From NCBI RefSeq assembly GCF_036324505.1, contig NC_086350.1, positions 18,217,532 through 18,281,531 of the forward strand: 64,000 bases of DNA, written 5' to 3'. This DNA is from Eleginops maclovinus. Taxonomy: Eukaryota; Chordata; Actinopteri; Perciformes; Eleginopidae. Below, piece after piece: positions 48,133 to 60,390 of this stretch (position 1 is the stretch's first letter; the number at the start of each line of letters is the position of its first letter). Made by a program: the position numbers and the translations under genes. Below the pieces are notes generated by a model. That model was not told where the DNA came from, searched no databases, and was given only the letters and a program-made list of their open reading frames with translations.

Positions 48133-48138
48133 AATAAA
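48133..48138 (+). terminator. hdhd5: candidate hdhd5 poly(A) signal
   Basis: AATAAA lies about 770 bases past the stop; another AATAAA occurs near 48218. The 47365-48688 spacer between the convergent hdhd5 and rab19 genes otherwise shows only 3'-UTR-like AT-rich sequence. Confidence 0.5.
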
Positions 48139-48688
48139 ACAAAACAATGTGCTATTTTTACCATCTAATGGTTGAAGTATAAGGGAAATAGTTTGAAATG
48201 TTAATTTAAATGTCACAAATAAAACATTTTAGTTTGAGAATGATGAGTATTTACAGTTGAAGTACCACTGAACGTTTAACAGGTTTGTTATATTTATCTG
48301 CAATAATATAACATTCTGATAAAGAGTATAATTAAGTATCTGTATTCCACTTAATTATACACTGATAATAAAGTGTATAATTGAAAAAAATAACAATTAA
48401 AGGGATGAGAGACACAAAACGTCAAGTCAAATATTCTGTGTACTGTAGTGCAGTTTTAGTACATTCCTTCAGCAGAGGTGTGTAATCCTATAAACATACC
48501 CTCTGAAGAATACAAAAGAAGTTTGATAAGCACCCACCATTTAAAACCTGTTACTGATTCAACAAAATGCATAAATATCAAAGTCAAAATATATACAAAA
48601 CGTTCACAAATGCAACATACTAAAGTAGTTTCTTATAAATTGTCAAAACTATTTTTCATACAAAGAGCTGTCCCCTGTTCCAGTCCGT

Positions 48689-50280
48689 TCAGCAGCCACA
48701 CTTTCTGTCTGCAGACTCGGAGCCGTTGACCGCGTGGGAGCTGTTGCTCAGCATGAATTTAGGCGAGTCCTGGGAAATCTCGTCTGTGATGGTCATGCCA
48801 TTGCGTGCCAGCAGCTCCCGGGCCATGAGGATGAAGGCTGCCTCGACGTTCTGGGCTTCCTTGGCGGAGGTTTCCAGGGCAGCCAGCACACTGTTGTTTT
48901 CTGCCAGAGTGCAAGCGTCCTCGAACAAAACCTGCCTCTGAGCTTCAAGGTCTGATTTATTACCTGCAGGGATGAGCAGAGCAGGCACAAAAAGAACATC
49001 TTTATTAGCAATTTCACACGGTCAGGAAAAAAGCAGACATTTTTATCAGATCCCAGTGTGATGTATTACTGAGTTAACTGCCCTAAATGAAACAGAAAAA
49101 CATAACATCCTCAGATTGTAGGAGTGGGAACTAGATAATGTTAAGCACATGTGCTTAAAGAAATCTTATTGATTTTCAAAGTAGATCTATATAATCTTTG
49201 AATATGCTAATCATCTAATCCAATGATAGTTTATCAACTTAAAAGACCAACAATCCAAAATCCATAAAAAATGTGTTTACAACTGAAACCAGAAAAATAA
49301 TGGACTCATTGGTTGATCAGTCAAAATCATATCAAAAAATTGCTGATTGTGTGTCACCAACAGTGTGTAGTCCTGGAGCCTAGGAATATGTTTTAAGGTT
49401 TACAGGCCAACACAAAACCAACTTTATTTCCATCTACTTACCAATGAGGATCAGCACCACGCTGGACGCTCCAAACTGCTCCACCTCTCTGATCCAGAGG
49501 GGAACAGAGTCAAATGTGGAGCGGCGTGTGATGTCGTAGGCCACCATGGCCCCGTGGGCACTGCGGTAGTAGCTCTGAGTTATGGTGCGGAAACGCTCCT
49601 GTCCTGCTGTGTCCCACACCTGCATCTGCAAGAACAACCCCAAACCATCCAATAAGACTTGCATGGTTACAAAACGTGTCTCTAAACCATGAGTTATTCA
49701 GATGTGCTGTGAAGGACTCTGGAAGTGATCAGTCCTTTTTTTTTTACTTTGCCTGTGTGTACACTTAACCTAACTAATAAGCATAATAAGACAACCTTGC
49801 AGTTGACAAATGAACACACCCAGAAAGCTAACACAGGTTGTTTTAAGGGAACATTGAGGCACTCCTCTTTCTGTTAAGGAGGAAAAACACTGATCAAGCA
49901 AAGGGAGTATTTACTTTAAGACAAGAGTAAATACACAGACACATCTTACTTATTCATACTTATTCATATTTCTGTTAAACACGAAGAAAAAAAAACACCC
50001 ATTGTCAAATAAAATGACCCTTAATGTGTGATTAAAAGTTAATTTCTAATGAGTGAAATAAAGGGGCAGAGTGAATGTCACATACCTTCACCTTCTTGCC
50101 ATCGATATCCAGGGTGCGAACTGTGAAGTCCACCCCGATGGTGTTCTGCTGTTTTCCAATGAAAATGCCAGACTTGAAGCTCTGGACCACACAGGTCTTC
50201 CCCACGTCTGAGTCCCCAACCAGGATGATTTTGAAAAGAAAGTCGAAAGAGTCCTCAATTTCCGGCCCTGCAGACTGCAT
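48689..50280 (-). CDS. rab19: Rab19-like small GTPase, 217 aa
   Basis: A Rab GTPase of membrane traffic; mammalian RAB19 is placed at the Golgi and has been tied to early ciliogenesis. Exons: 50086-50280, 49442-49625, 48689-48963; GT-AG, in phase. The G motifs are complete: GDSDVGKT (P-loop), TIGVDFT (switch I), WDTAGQERF (switch II), NKSD (guanine specificity) and ETSAK. The tail ends CGC, the double-geranylgeranylation signal. The start at 50280 has a strong context (CACCATG). [35 protein letters not shown] and FEDACTLAE favour RAB19 over the related RAB43. No residue essential for nucleotide binding is missing. Confidence 0.9.
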
Positions 50281-52075
50281 GGTGAAGGGAGGAATGTGTA
50301 TACAAAAAACAGACAAGATCCTGCGCCTCTATGCAACACAATAGGTTCAAGTTTTGTCAATAAAAAACTGACACAATTTACAGAAACAGTGATGACATCC
50401 TAGTCACAAAAAGAGGAAAAGCAGGTTTATTTCAGCTGTAGTGTCACAGCCAAAGTAGATCCAGCTGAAAATGTGTGATCAGGAGGTAAAGAGCTGGTCA
50501 GAGATACAAATGAATCCCTATAAATAAATAAATTCACAAACTCCACCCAGCAAACTTTAAAAAAGAGCCCTTCAAAATCAACTTGATTATCCCATAGCAG
50601 AGGATTTAAGTTCCCTTTTTGCCATCCCAAATTGGTTTATTCATCCTGCGCTGGTTTCCATGTTTTTGCTAGGCGACACTCTTAAGACTTAAACTCAAGA
50701 ACAGTCTGCCCTGCTGCCCTTTAGACTGTCACTGCTTCTGCCCTCCACTTCAACTCTGACACAAACATAGACCCGCCTCCTACCTGTCTTGGTAGGTGTG
50801 ACCTCCAACTGCCAGCCCACCGGCACCACTGCATCTTGGGATATGGGTTTTTCTTTTCAACCTCTGCAATAGGACGCAATACCTAGAGACAAAAATAGAG
50901 TTTAGCGACCTGAAATACTGTGCATTACCAAAATGACTGGTTAGGCACAAATAGATTTGAGATAGATTTAGACATATTGTGATCTAGTTGGTTTTATTAT
51001 AAACTAGTTATGACATTTTAGTTTAGAGTAAGAGGTACACAGATTACAAAGGGCCAGCTCAGTGTGCAAATACCCGAGAGCAAACAGCTTAAACTACTTC
51101 TGCAACTTAACATAATGTCAAAACTTGACATTCGTCTTAACAGCTGTCCTTTGGACCCCAGAATGTTTTTGTACCTTTAAAATCGCCTAAACTATGAGCC
51201 CCCCGGCTGATTGCTGTCAACTAACACATTCCACAGCACTCCACAGCAGAGAGAGCTAAGCGTAGCATGAGCAGGAACAAAACACGAAGTAATGAAAGAC
51301 AGGATTATCTAACTCAAAGTGTAATTTAAAAGTTTTTACCTCAGACTGCACACATTGATATCACAGTGAGATGTTAACACAGAATGAGTATTCAGCTCTG
51401 ATTCAGTCTGTCTCTCTCTCTCTCTCTCCTCCCCCTCTCTTGTTCTGTCGTCATCTCAGCCCACAGAAGAACAAGGCACAGCTGGACACAGAACAATGTG
51501 TGAGTGTGAGGGGCACTTGACCAAGCTGGGTCTATCTTTGGCTGTGACCACCAGCCACCTTCTTCCTGTAGTGTGGTTGATGCCTTATTGAATGCAATGA
51601 AATGTGGTTTTGATGACCATTTCGTGATGGCACAAATAAGACAACAGGGAAAAGAACTTTGATAAAGTGCTTTTATCCAAATAGCAAATTGATTCAATTG
51701 ACAGGATAAAACAAAATCAACTCCACTGTTTAAATGTCCAGCCATAATGATATGAATGCTAACCATTATTATCGTATAAAAGCTGGGTGCGGTGTCAGAA
51801 TAAATTATACACATATTTGAAAAATCATAACAATCCCCAACACACATCCTTACAAGTAATCTAATATGAGCTAGAGCATTGTGACAATATCGTCCAGTGT
51901 TCAGCAATATAAAAAACCAAAACATATATATAGAAGCTTAAATACCACATCCATATAAGCCAACAGAAATACTTCTGTGATTCAGCAGAGTCTCAGTTCA
52001 GGAGCTGCTGCGGTTGATGAATCATATTCAAGCAGTAACAAAGCCAATGTATCAGTCACAGAAGTGTCAGCTGTG
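50281..52075. other. rab19 upstream region and ccdc34 3' flank
   Basis: Both neighbours are on the minus strand, so this holds the rab19 promoter and 5' UTR and the ccdc34 3' UTR. A (TC)n run lies at about 51408-51428. No coding exon is recognised; the 51392-51925 open frame lacks family features and runs through the TC tract. Confidence 0.55.
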
Positions 52076-54019
52076 TCATCTCCTCTGCAGCACTTGAGTG
52101 GCACTCGCATAGTTTCTCGATCTCAGAGCGCTGCTGGGGCTCTGTTGGCTTCTCTGTTGTTTCTGAGGTTTCTTGCCAGATATGTTATTCAGTGCTTTTT
52201 CCCGTGGAGGGACATGAATCGGCTTCCAGGGGATTGGATTGTAGAAGCTGGGTGATGGGAGGTATTTCTCGTAAGGACCTAAAAGAAATCAAAGCAATAA
52301 GAAACTCATACATTACAACTAAATAATAAATACCTATGCTAAGCAAAGGAAACTTGTAAGCTATAATCACATTAATAGCTGTCTGAACCGAACTGAAAAA
52401 CAGTTCAAAGGCTGTAGGCATCCAATCCAAATACTAGCTTCAAATAAACATGAATATTTTTGTTTCAAGGAATACCACTATTATACCACAATATATACAT
52501 GTACAAAGTTATATTTAGTATTATATGACAAGGTTTAATAAGATGAATACGGTCAGTTTGTTTTTTCAGTTTACTTATCATCAGGGTTATTTCTGTCTTA
52601 ATACATTTCAGTTACTTAAATAAAAGTTTTGGATGACTTTTTTAAATTCATTAAGAATTACATTCTTTACAATAATGTTTGCTCCTACAGATTTATTTAT
52701 GATGTCATTTATTACACAAATGATCTTACTTCTTGGGTAGCAAGGTGACTGGGGAATAGCTTTGGTTTTTTCATTAGCTTTAGCCAGCCAGTCCTTGAAC
52801 TTCTCCTCTGCCCTCTTGCGGCGCTCTTTCTCCTGCTCCTCCTTCAGGGCAGCTTCCTCCTGTCAAGATTAACGAGAAATATATGTATCAGAATCTGTCT
52901 GTTTCTGCTCATGAATAATCATATCACATTTTAAGAAAAGAATAATCTCATAAAAAAACTCCACATTACCTTCTCCTTCTTTTCCATTTCAATTTTCTCT
53001 TGGTTCTTCTTCTGTAGCCACTCTTTGTATTTTTGTTGAGCTTTCTGTTCTATCTCCCTCTGTTTCTTGTGCTGCCTCTGTATCTCCTCCTCCTCTTTCC
53101 TCAGTTTTAGAAGTTGCTCTTGCTTTTCCTGAGATTAAAAATAGAAAACAAATAAAAGCATTGGATAGTCTAACAGCTAAAACACTACGGTGCTTTATGT
53201 TTTTTTTTTTAAATATATACAAGTCGTATACCTGTTCTCTTTTCATCTTTAGCCATTGTTGGATCCTCACTTCCATGACAATATTTTTCTGTTCACGCTT
53301 CCTTTCTTCATGTGCTTTCTTCTCCTTTTTTAACTGCTCCTATTTCAAGGAATTTTACATTTTGAGACTTAGACTAGACGCAAAAACAGAGTGGTTTGGA
53401 GAAAGTTAGAAAGTAAGTACAATTATGACTAGCCTTACAGAAACGCTCAAAAAGCAAAGGGATGTAAGGAAAGTAAACAATTATTTCAATATACACTGAT
53501 ATGAATGGAAATTAACTGTTGCTTGCCTGTTCTGCTTGTTTTTCTAACTGTAAACGGTCTTCTTTGGCTTTGTTAACCAGCCACTTCTCCCATGCACTGA
53601 GAGCATGTGAGTCTGCAGGCTCCACAGCTGTATCCACTGAAGGCGTTCTTGGTAGCTCACATCTATAACAAAACCAGATGCACAATGTATTTTGTCAGTC
53701 TAGATAATGCAACCTGTGGTATTTGAATGTGTTCAGAAGCCTGAATAATTCTTCAGTACCTGACTGGTGAAAGGCTGAGTCTGGAGGTGTTGCTCTGCCT
53801 GGGTGAAGTCTGCAGGCTGTGATCCAGGTCTTCATCACTGTCAAAACTATCGTGGTATATGGGAGAGAGCAGAGAGAATGTGTCTTCTTCATCGGACAGC
53901 ACGTCGTCGTCCAAGCCCTTTGATATGTGCAGGTCTTTCCCCTGGGTAGTTTTGACAGGGGTGGAGCTGAAGCACTGGGAATCAGAAGCAGGAAAGTTCG
54001 GCACTTTCCGGCCAGACAT
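52076..54019 (-). CDS. ccdc34: CCDC34, coiled-coil protein of sperm flagellum/cilia, 331 aa
   Basis: Mammalian CCDC34 is needed for sperm flagellum formation. Exons: 53760-54019, 53527-53662, 53232-53339, 52970-53128, 52730-52859, 52076-52278; in phase, 331 residues. The N-terminal region is acidic and serine-rich (DDDVLSDEEDTFSLL), then LSAWEKWLVNKAKEDRL opens a long E/K/Q coiled coil. Repeated FKDWL/YKEWL/QQWL motifs are typical of the family. The C-terminus has the conserved SFYNPIPWKPIHVPP and then a basic Q/S-rich tail ending VLQRR. The donor of exon 53527-53662 is GC, not GT. The ATG at 54019 is chosen because a splice acceptor lies at 54032; the in-frame ATG at 54061 would then be intronic and has a poor context. 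Confidence 0.92.
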
Positions 54020-54377
54020 TGCTAGCCGATGTCTGCTTTCAAAAACAAAAGGTCGACACATGAGACATTTTCCTTAAGTTACGCGTGTTGTCTGAAAATG
54101 AATGCCAAAGAACTCTGCAGCATTTTGGATGCGCCTATTACAAAAACGTAATAAACAATCTTATGCTCAACAGCTCGCTTTTACGGTTAGCAAAGTGGGG
54201 CTAGCGTTAGCACTCGAATGAAACTAACAGCTAGCTTTAGCTTTGGTTAGCTAACTTAGCTTTATTATGTAACGTGTGACGACCGTTAAATGGTACGTTT
54301 CAAACACGCCATCTCAGTGTCGGATGTGTGCATGCCTCTTGTTAACTCTAAAATACTGCAAACATTTTATAACCTAC

Positions 54378-54480
54378 CTTTTTAGGTATATTTGAAGAAA
54401 AGCCTGCTATGCTTATCTTTCTCACCAACGCTGGAACTGATTTGCGACCAACTTTTTTTCCCATGATACACCACGCCCCC
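54378..54480 (-). other. ccdc34: probable ccdc34 5' exon with a short upstream ORF
   Basis: A good donor (AAAAAG, then gtaggtt) ends at 54378, and an acceptor (gttttTgaaagcag) opens the coding exon at 54032. The 5' exon has an ATG at 54464 whose frame (MGKKVGRKSVPALVRK...) would run through the splice and stop in the next exon, out of frame with CCDC34. It would therefore be an upstream ORF overlapping the true start. The 5' limit is unknown. Confidence 0.45.
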
Positions 54481-55448
54481 AAGCTCAACTGGACGCTGCT
54501 TCTGTAACCATGGTGAAGCCTGACGCCATGGATTCCACACGTCTCTCTTTTCAACAATATATTCATCAGTTATAAATGAATAATAAGAAACAGTAATTCC
54601 GTAGCAAGGTCGTTAACATCAGAATATTTGTCTGTTATCGACATTGTGTATTATTATTTATTCAAAAAAGTGTGCCATGTCAAAAAAGGCCCTTAATAAT
54701 TGTAAATATCAGCCAAATAAGGTTAAAATATTTATCATTTAGACTTTGCATTTTTTTAGATTATCTGACACTCATATAATTTAATAATAATGTGTTCCAT
54801 ACTCTTATACATTTTATGTACCATAGCATTTTGAAGGTTTTTGGTAGGCCTACTTTCATGCTGGTATTTATTGTTATACATCTCTAAATAGCTTGGTACC
54901 CGATTGGTGATGCACAAAGTAATTTCTAAACAATTGTTGTTCAGACAAAAAGAGAAAAGGGGACTTTTTTCTCTGAGTTTTTGTAAAAATAAACAACATT
55001 ATTCCAGTGTTTTTCTGCCCAGTGTTGTCTGGTTGAGCTTCAGACAACATGTTTACTCCCTTACTGTAAACACAGGCAGTTATTGTTGATTCAGCAGCCC
55101 TGATCCAGTTAAAGTTGACCGGCCAATGCACTCTAATTGTCTCACTTGCACTTAACATTTTCAGTCTAATTACCAGCTGGCGTTTTAAATTGAGCTTGTA
55201 CACTGAAGTCCTGCTTTCACACAGAGATGTGACATTTTGCAAGTCTTTATTATTATCTGATGCATTCAATTCATTTGTTGTCTTTTTTATGTCTTGTAAT
55301 GCTTAAGCCAACTAATCATTATGTGTTGATTGTTAATGACCATTTAAGCTATGACTTTCTTCATTGCAAAATAATATTGCTGTTTTAATAAACAACATTT
55401 ACTTGATTTAAATCAAGATCCAACAGCCTAGAAACACTAACTCTGTAT

Positions 55449-55714
55449 CAGTGGTGGATAGGTACTCAGATCTTTTCCTTGTTGCGATACCAGATAGTAG
55501 AAATGCTCAGTAACAATTAAAAGCATTCAAACAATTACTGAAACTAAGGTTTGGAAACATTAGCATAAATTGACTTAAAGTATTAAAAGTAAATGTTCTC
55601 ACTATGCAAAACAAGCTGTTTCAAAATCATGTGTATTACTGGTTTATTTTGATGCATCAATTTAATGTTTCAGCTGGTAAAAGCAGATATACATGCATTT
55701 ACATTCCACCACTG
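55449..55714. mobile_element. hAT-type non-autonomous element (MITE), 266 bp
   Basis: The ends are CAGTGGTGGA and its complement TCCACCACTG. The element is flanked by a perfect 8-bp direct repeat, CTCTGTAT, at 55441-55448 and 55715-55722. An 8-bp target duplication and CA..TG termini mark the hAT superfamily. The interior (repeated 'TACTCAGATC', 'TTAAAAGTAAATGTTCTCA') resembles an abundant fish hAT miniature family, from memory. It has no coding capacity. Confidence 0.85.
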
Positions 55715-56105
55715 CTCTGTATAAGTCATTAACAGAAACAACATCCACATGACTTTATCTTGTCAGTAATTATAGAAATATTTCTGGGATGCTCTCGACA
55801 TTGCTCCCTGCCTACACTCCCATTGAATACAATGTGGAATCAAGTGTCAGATCCCTGTGAGGCAACCACAGTTCTGAGTAAGATCCTGACACAGGAGGAC
55901 ATCAGCCACCAGCACGTGCAGAATGCAAAGAGGTGTGTCTGATCCTTAGTGTCGCCAGAGTCACACCAGGTTGAGGGATTCCAGCTCTGGCCTCTGCTGC
56001 TCCTATCTGCGAAGGGCAGTGATCCCTCTCATCAGAGCTCTCCGAGATTCCTTACTGACTGTGTCCAGCTGAGCAGTCCTTCAGCCAGCTCGCTGGCCAG
56101 GTGGT

Positions 56106-59100
56106 ATGGTGATAGGCGACCCAAATAAACTGCCAGACGGCAGAGGCCAACTGCGTCGACACTCCAGGGCCCCTCGTCCAGACCGGGCTCCTCGTCCAGA
56201 CCATGGACCACCAAGGAAGTCCCGCAAGAAGCTTCAAGTTATCATCTGTGTTTTGCTTGTGGAGCTGTGTGAGAGATTCACTTTCTTTGGGATTGTATGC
56301 AACACGATTCTCTTCTGCACGGTGAAGCTGGGCTATGATAACTACCTGGCTGCGACCGTCAACCTGTGCTTTATAGGAGCCAGCACCCTGACCCCAGTTC
56401 TGGTTGGCTGGTTTGCAGAGACCTGCCTGGGGAGGTCCAAGGTGCTCTACATATGTTCCTTCCTACATTTCTTTGGTAAGACACAATTAAAGGATAATCA
56501 GATTTACTGATGTGATAACACTACATGACTTAAAATTGATTCAGTGTTTAGTATTTCCATACAATGTAAGATTAAATGTCCATTTAATGTGAGGTAAAAT
56601 CTGCCAGTTAAGAAAACAGGATATTTATCTGTGACTTGAATAATAAGCACCTTTCAAGAGCACTACTTTTTATATTTTGACAACTTTTTCAAGTTATATA
56701 AGATGTGAGGCTCCATCGTGAAATCAAACCAAGGTTAATAGAAAAGACACATATAGGGAAAAAAGATGAAAGAAAACACAAAACCATCAATAAATTATCC
56801 ATAAAAAAAACGTAAGCCACCAGGGCTTCATATTGAATCTAAAATAATAAAAGCTAATGTAAAAAGTACAGAACTGTATATAACCTTTAAACTTAATGTA
56901 AACACCCTGCAATCCCAAATCCCCCTTCATCCTGAATCCCCACAACAATCGTTCTATGTATTACATTATTTTCAAAAGCATAACACAACTGAAAGGAGAG
57001 AAACACATCATCCAAATAAGGCAACCAAATACCATATACAGTATGCTGATAGTAAAAACAAAGAGCCAGTGAATGCTTCTGTTAAGTCACACTCTTGTTT
57101 GAAATGCAACTATGCCGTGACCTTCACCTTTCAAATTGTTTTCTAGGCACAGTGATGCTGCCTGTGGTGGCATTCCCGTTTGAAGATTTCTACATTGACA
57201 CTCACCACAGGACGCACCAGCTAAAACCTCTGGATCAGCAGATTTTGTTCTACACCGGCCTCCTGGCTGTTGCACTGGGCATCGGCGGCATCAGGGCCAT
57301 CCTCTGTCCAATTGGAGCGTACAGCCTGCAGTGCTACAATCAGCACCAGCTGCTGTCCTTCTTCAACTGGTGAGCGGTGGTGCTTTTCTGAATACAGTTA
57401 TTCACCTGGTTAGCCAGATAAGACTCCAAACTGTCCATCGATATTGTTACTGTTATCAGTTTCATTTATGAATTCTTCCTAGTTAAGTTCTTTACAATCA
57501 AGTTATCCTGTTTGGAAAATAAGGCGTGTAAGTTATTGTATTACTATGGAGAACAAACAAGAACTATAATGCCTCTGAAAGTTGGACTTCAGTTGTAGTG
57601 GAGTAAACATGGCATTAAAAAACTAGACAAGTAGGAAAGGGGAACATAAATGTTTGCTCCAAATGTCATATGAATTCATTCAATTTCTTTAATTAGTTCA
57701 CTAAAAAACTAACAGAAGACCACCAAAGTCAGATTGATTTATCTTCTGGGGACCATGAATGCCTGTAACAAATTTCAAATTACGCTAGTTGTTAACTCAG
57801 AATTGAGTGTATTATTTGCTTTGCGTTTGTTCAGGTTCTACTGGTTGGTCAACCTGAATTCCACTGTGGTGTTTCTGGGCATCGCTTACATCCAGCAGTC
57901 TGTGGCCAAAAATCTGGCCTTCCTTATCCCCTTCACCTCTGTGCTGCTGGCTCTAATCGCCATACACATGATGCGGAACAATCTCACCTACAAACCCAAG
58001 AAAGGTAACATACTGTGAATAAAAAGAGACAAACTATTTCATTATTAAAGTGTTCAGACACACCACATTATTTGTTGTCAGAGGTGTGGACTTTAGTCAG
58101 ACACAAGTTTGATGTCTTAACAAAATCCAAATAGACATGCAACTTGGAATGGACTTTAACACCATAGTCTTGTAACTTCAATTTAAGCTTTTTTGTCTTT
58201 TTAACTTTTCTGACTTTTTGAAAATATTTGTTAGCTTCCGACAAGCCCACATTTTTCACGTATCAAACGACACTTGAATCCGAAGCGTCACTTGTTTGGA
58301 ACCAATCAAACAGAATCATATCAAATTTCAGGAGAGAGCATTATGAATGTTATGTAACTGAGAACCAATTTAAATAAAATGATACCAAATAAAATATCCT
58401 ATTTTACAGAGATTATATGGTTTTTAACAAAAAATGAATTGCTGTATACAAAAGTGTGAAGGTTGTTCCACCTCTTTTTGGATTTTACTCGTAACACCAT
58501 CATAAACTTGTTACATATCAAACCAATTTAACAATTCATTCAGATTCTTCATGTGTCTTTCATTCTGCAGGTGGATCATTATTGACCACACTGGGAGTTT
58601 TCTTGAACTCCATCAGGATGTGCTGCCTCCACTACCGTCACCTGAGTGGAGATGTGGGATCTTGGCTGGACCGGGCCAAAGAGAACAATGGCGGCCGTTA
58701 CAGTGAGACGCATGTAGAGAACGTCAAAGTCCTGGCCAAGCTCTTCCCTCTTTATGGCCTTCAGCTGCTTTACAGAGCCTGCATCACACAGGTTGTTACA
58801 TGGAGTACAATGTGGCTTTCTTATGAAGCATTATGTCCATATTCACTTAGGTTGAGTATATGTTTTCTTCAGATTCCTTCAGGTTACTACATACAGACAA
58901 TGAACTCAAACCTTCACTTGACCAGCCTCCTGTTGCCCATCGGTGCCATGAATGTGATCAGTATCATCCCTCTGCTGCTCTTGGCCCCCCTCATAGAGTG
59001 TGTGACCACTTGCTACCTCTCTGTGGAAAAAACTCCTCTGGCACCTGCCAAAGTCATCAGTGAGTATTTCTATGTGCACACATGCACATCTCCACTCATG

Positions 59101-60178
59101 ACATGTCATTCTAATGTCTCTCTCTCTTGCTCTTCTGCCTCCCTCTTTCCTCCCATAATTATTCTGCAGACTCCTCTCTTATCACCCCTCCCTGTCCATC
59201 CTCCCATTCTAGCTCTGGGCCATGCATGTGCCACTCTATCGGTCTTGGTGGCAGGTTTGTCTGAGCTGCATCGGAAGTCCTACCCTCTGGTGGAGCAGAC
59301 CCTGTCTGGGAAAGTTCTGCAGGTGTCATCCATGCCGTGTTTCCACCTGGCTCCTCAGTACATCCTGCTAGGTCTCGCAGAGGCTCTCGTCACCCCTGCA
59401 TGTGAGTAAGGCCTTAAAGAAATGTTTAATGCATCAAATCAGAACACACTGACTGAAATCTCTTTCCAACCGTTTCGAAATGCTGCCCTGTATGTCACAA
59501 ATACACAGCAGGGAGAATGACAAAACGTATCTGCTGTCACTTCCTCTCTGGCAGGCTCACTCATATCTTTCCAGCTGACCCCGAGCCACATCCGGGGTAT
59601 CTCCCTACACTTCCTCACTCTGTCCTATGGAGGGGGCTGCTTCCTGGCAGCCTTTATCGTTCAGCTGGTGTACTTTCTCTCTGGAGGTAAAATTAGAAAA
59701 TAAAACGTTTTCTTCTAATGAGAAATATAATTGGCAATATAATTTGGCTAAAAAAAAACTATGTTTTAAGCCTCAGATATGACTGAGGCTGATATGACTG
59801 CAGTAATACATGTTCACAGGTAGCTTCTACCCAGACACACTGCATGAGGGGAACCTGGAGAGATTCTTCTTTCTCCTGGCCTCTCTGATGGCGGTTAATA
59901 CTCTTGTGTTTTGGCGTGTATCTTACAGGTGCAGTATTGTTTAACTACCTACACTACAAGCTGGTTTTCAGGTTATATTATACTATACATTTTGCATATC
60001 ATAATTTAATGCTCATTCTTATTTATTATTTTCCAGGTATATAGATCTGAGTGTGCGGGGTAAAGCCCTGGCTATCAGCCCTCTGGCTGAGAAGCTGCTG
60101 CATTACAAGGCCTGCCTGCGCTTCTACGACACGGTGGACCGCTCCTACACAACCGCCTCCATCGAGTCTATATTATGA
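56106..60178 (+). CDS. slc15a5: SLC15A5, orphan proton-coupled oligopeptide-transporter-family member, 580 aa
   Basis: A multi-pass membrane protein of the POT/PTR family; its substrate is unknown. Exons: 56106-56475, 57147-57369, 57835-58004, 58571-58791, 58873-59059, 59213-59401, 59555-59686, 59820-59928, 60037-60178; in phase, 580 residues (human about 579, nine exons). The family ExxERF motif is present as ELCERFTFFG in helix 1. The usual PTR2 GG-KP-V signature is replaced by GGIRAILCPIGA, as in human SLC15A5. Other blocks are LGYDNYLAATVNLCFIGAS, SFFNWFYWLVNLN, QIPSGYYIQTMNSNLHL and SGKVLQVSSMPCF. The N-terminus before the first helix is basic and carries two copies of a RAPRPD unit. The start ATG at 56106 is the only one giving a complete first exon. 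Confidence 0.95.
57690..57810 (+). repeat. possible fragment of an interspersed teleost repeat
   Basis: ACCACCAAAGTCAGATTG followed by TCTTCTGGGGACCATGAATG resembles the repeat family proposed at 13985-14408, from general memory. It lies in slc15a5 intron 2, just before exon 57835-58004. Confidence 0.35.
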
Positions 60179-60384
60179 ATATCTTCAATATCATCTTGGC
60201 TGTTAGTAGCGCTGGCGCTGCATGTGTCAGAGTCGGTGACCTTTTAAACTGAAGTGTATAAATAAGCATGTACATATGTTTGTTCTCCCTTGCTGAAAAT
60301 GTGGACCGCTATTTATGTGTGGCTTGTACAGGAGAGATTCATTTTGAGGTACATCTGTAAATCAAATTTAGAACATAAAATGTA

Positions 60385-60390
60385 AATAAA
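60385..60390 (+). terminator. slc15a5: poly(A) signal of slc15a5
   Basis: AATAAA lies 207 bases past the stop. A minus-strand AATAAA (TTTATT on plus, 60441-60446) lies only 50 bases farther on, facing the other way. Confidence 0.7.

Noticed and set aside
51392..51925. 177-codon minus-strand open frame between rab19 and ccdc34
   Set aside because: No recognisable domain, it ends in a TC-tract product, and no splice signals or close start context support it.
54017..54061. Upstream ATG at 54061 as the CCDC34 start (MCRPFVFES...)
   Set aside because: A convincing acceptor at 54032 places it in an intron, and its -3 base is C.
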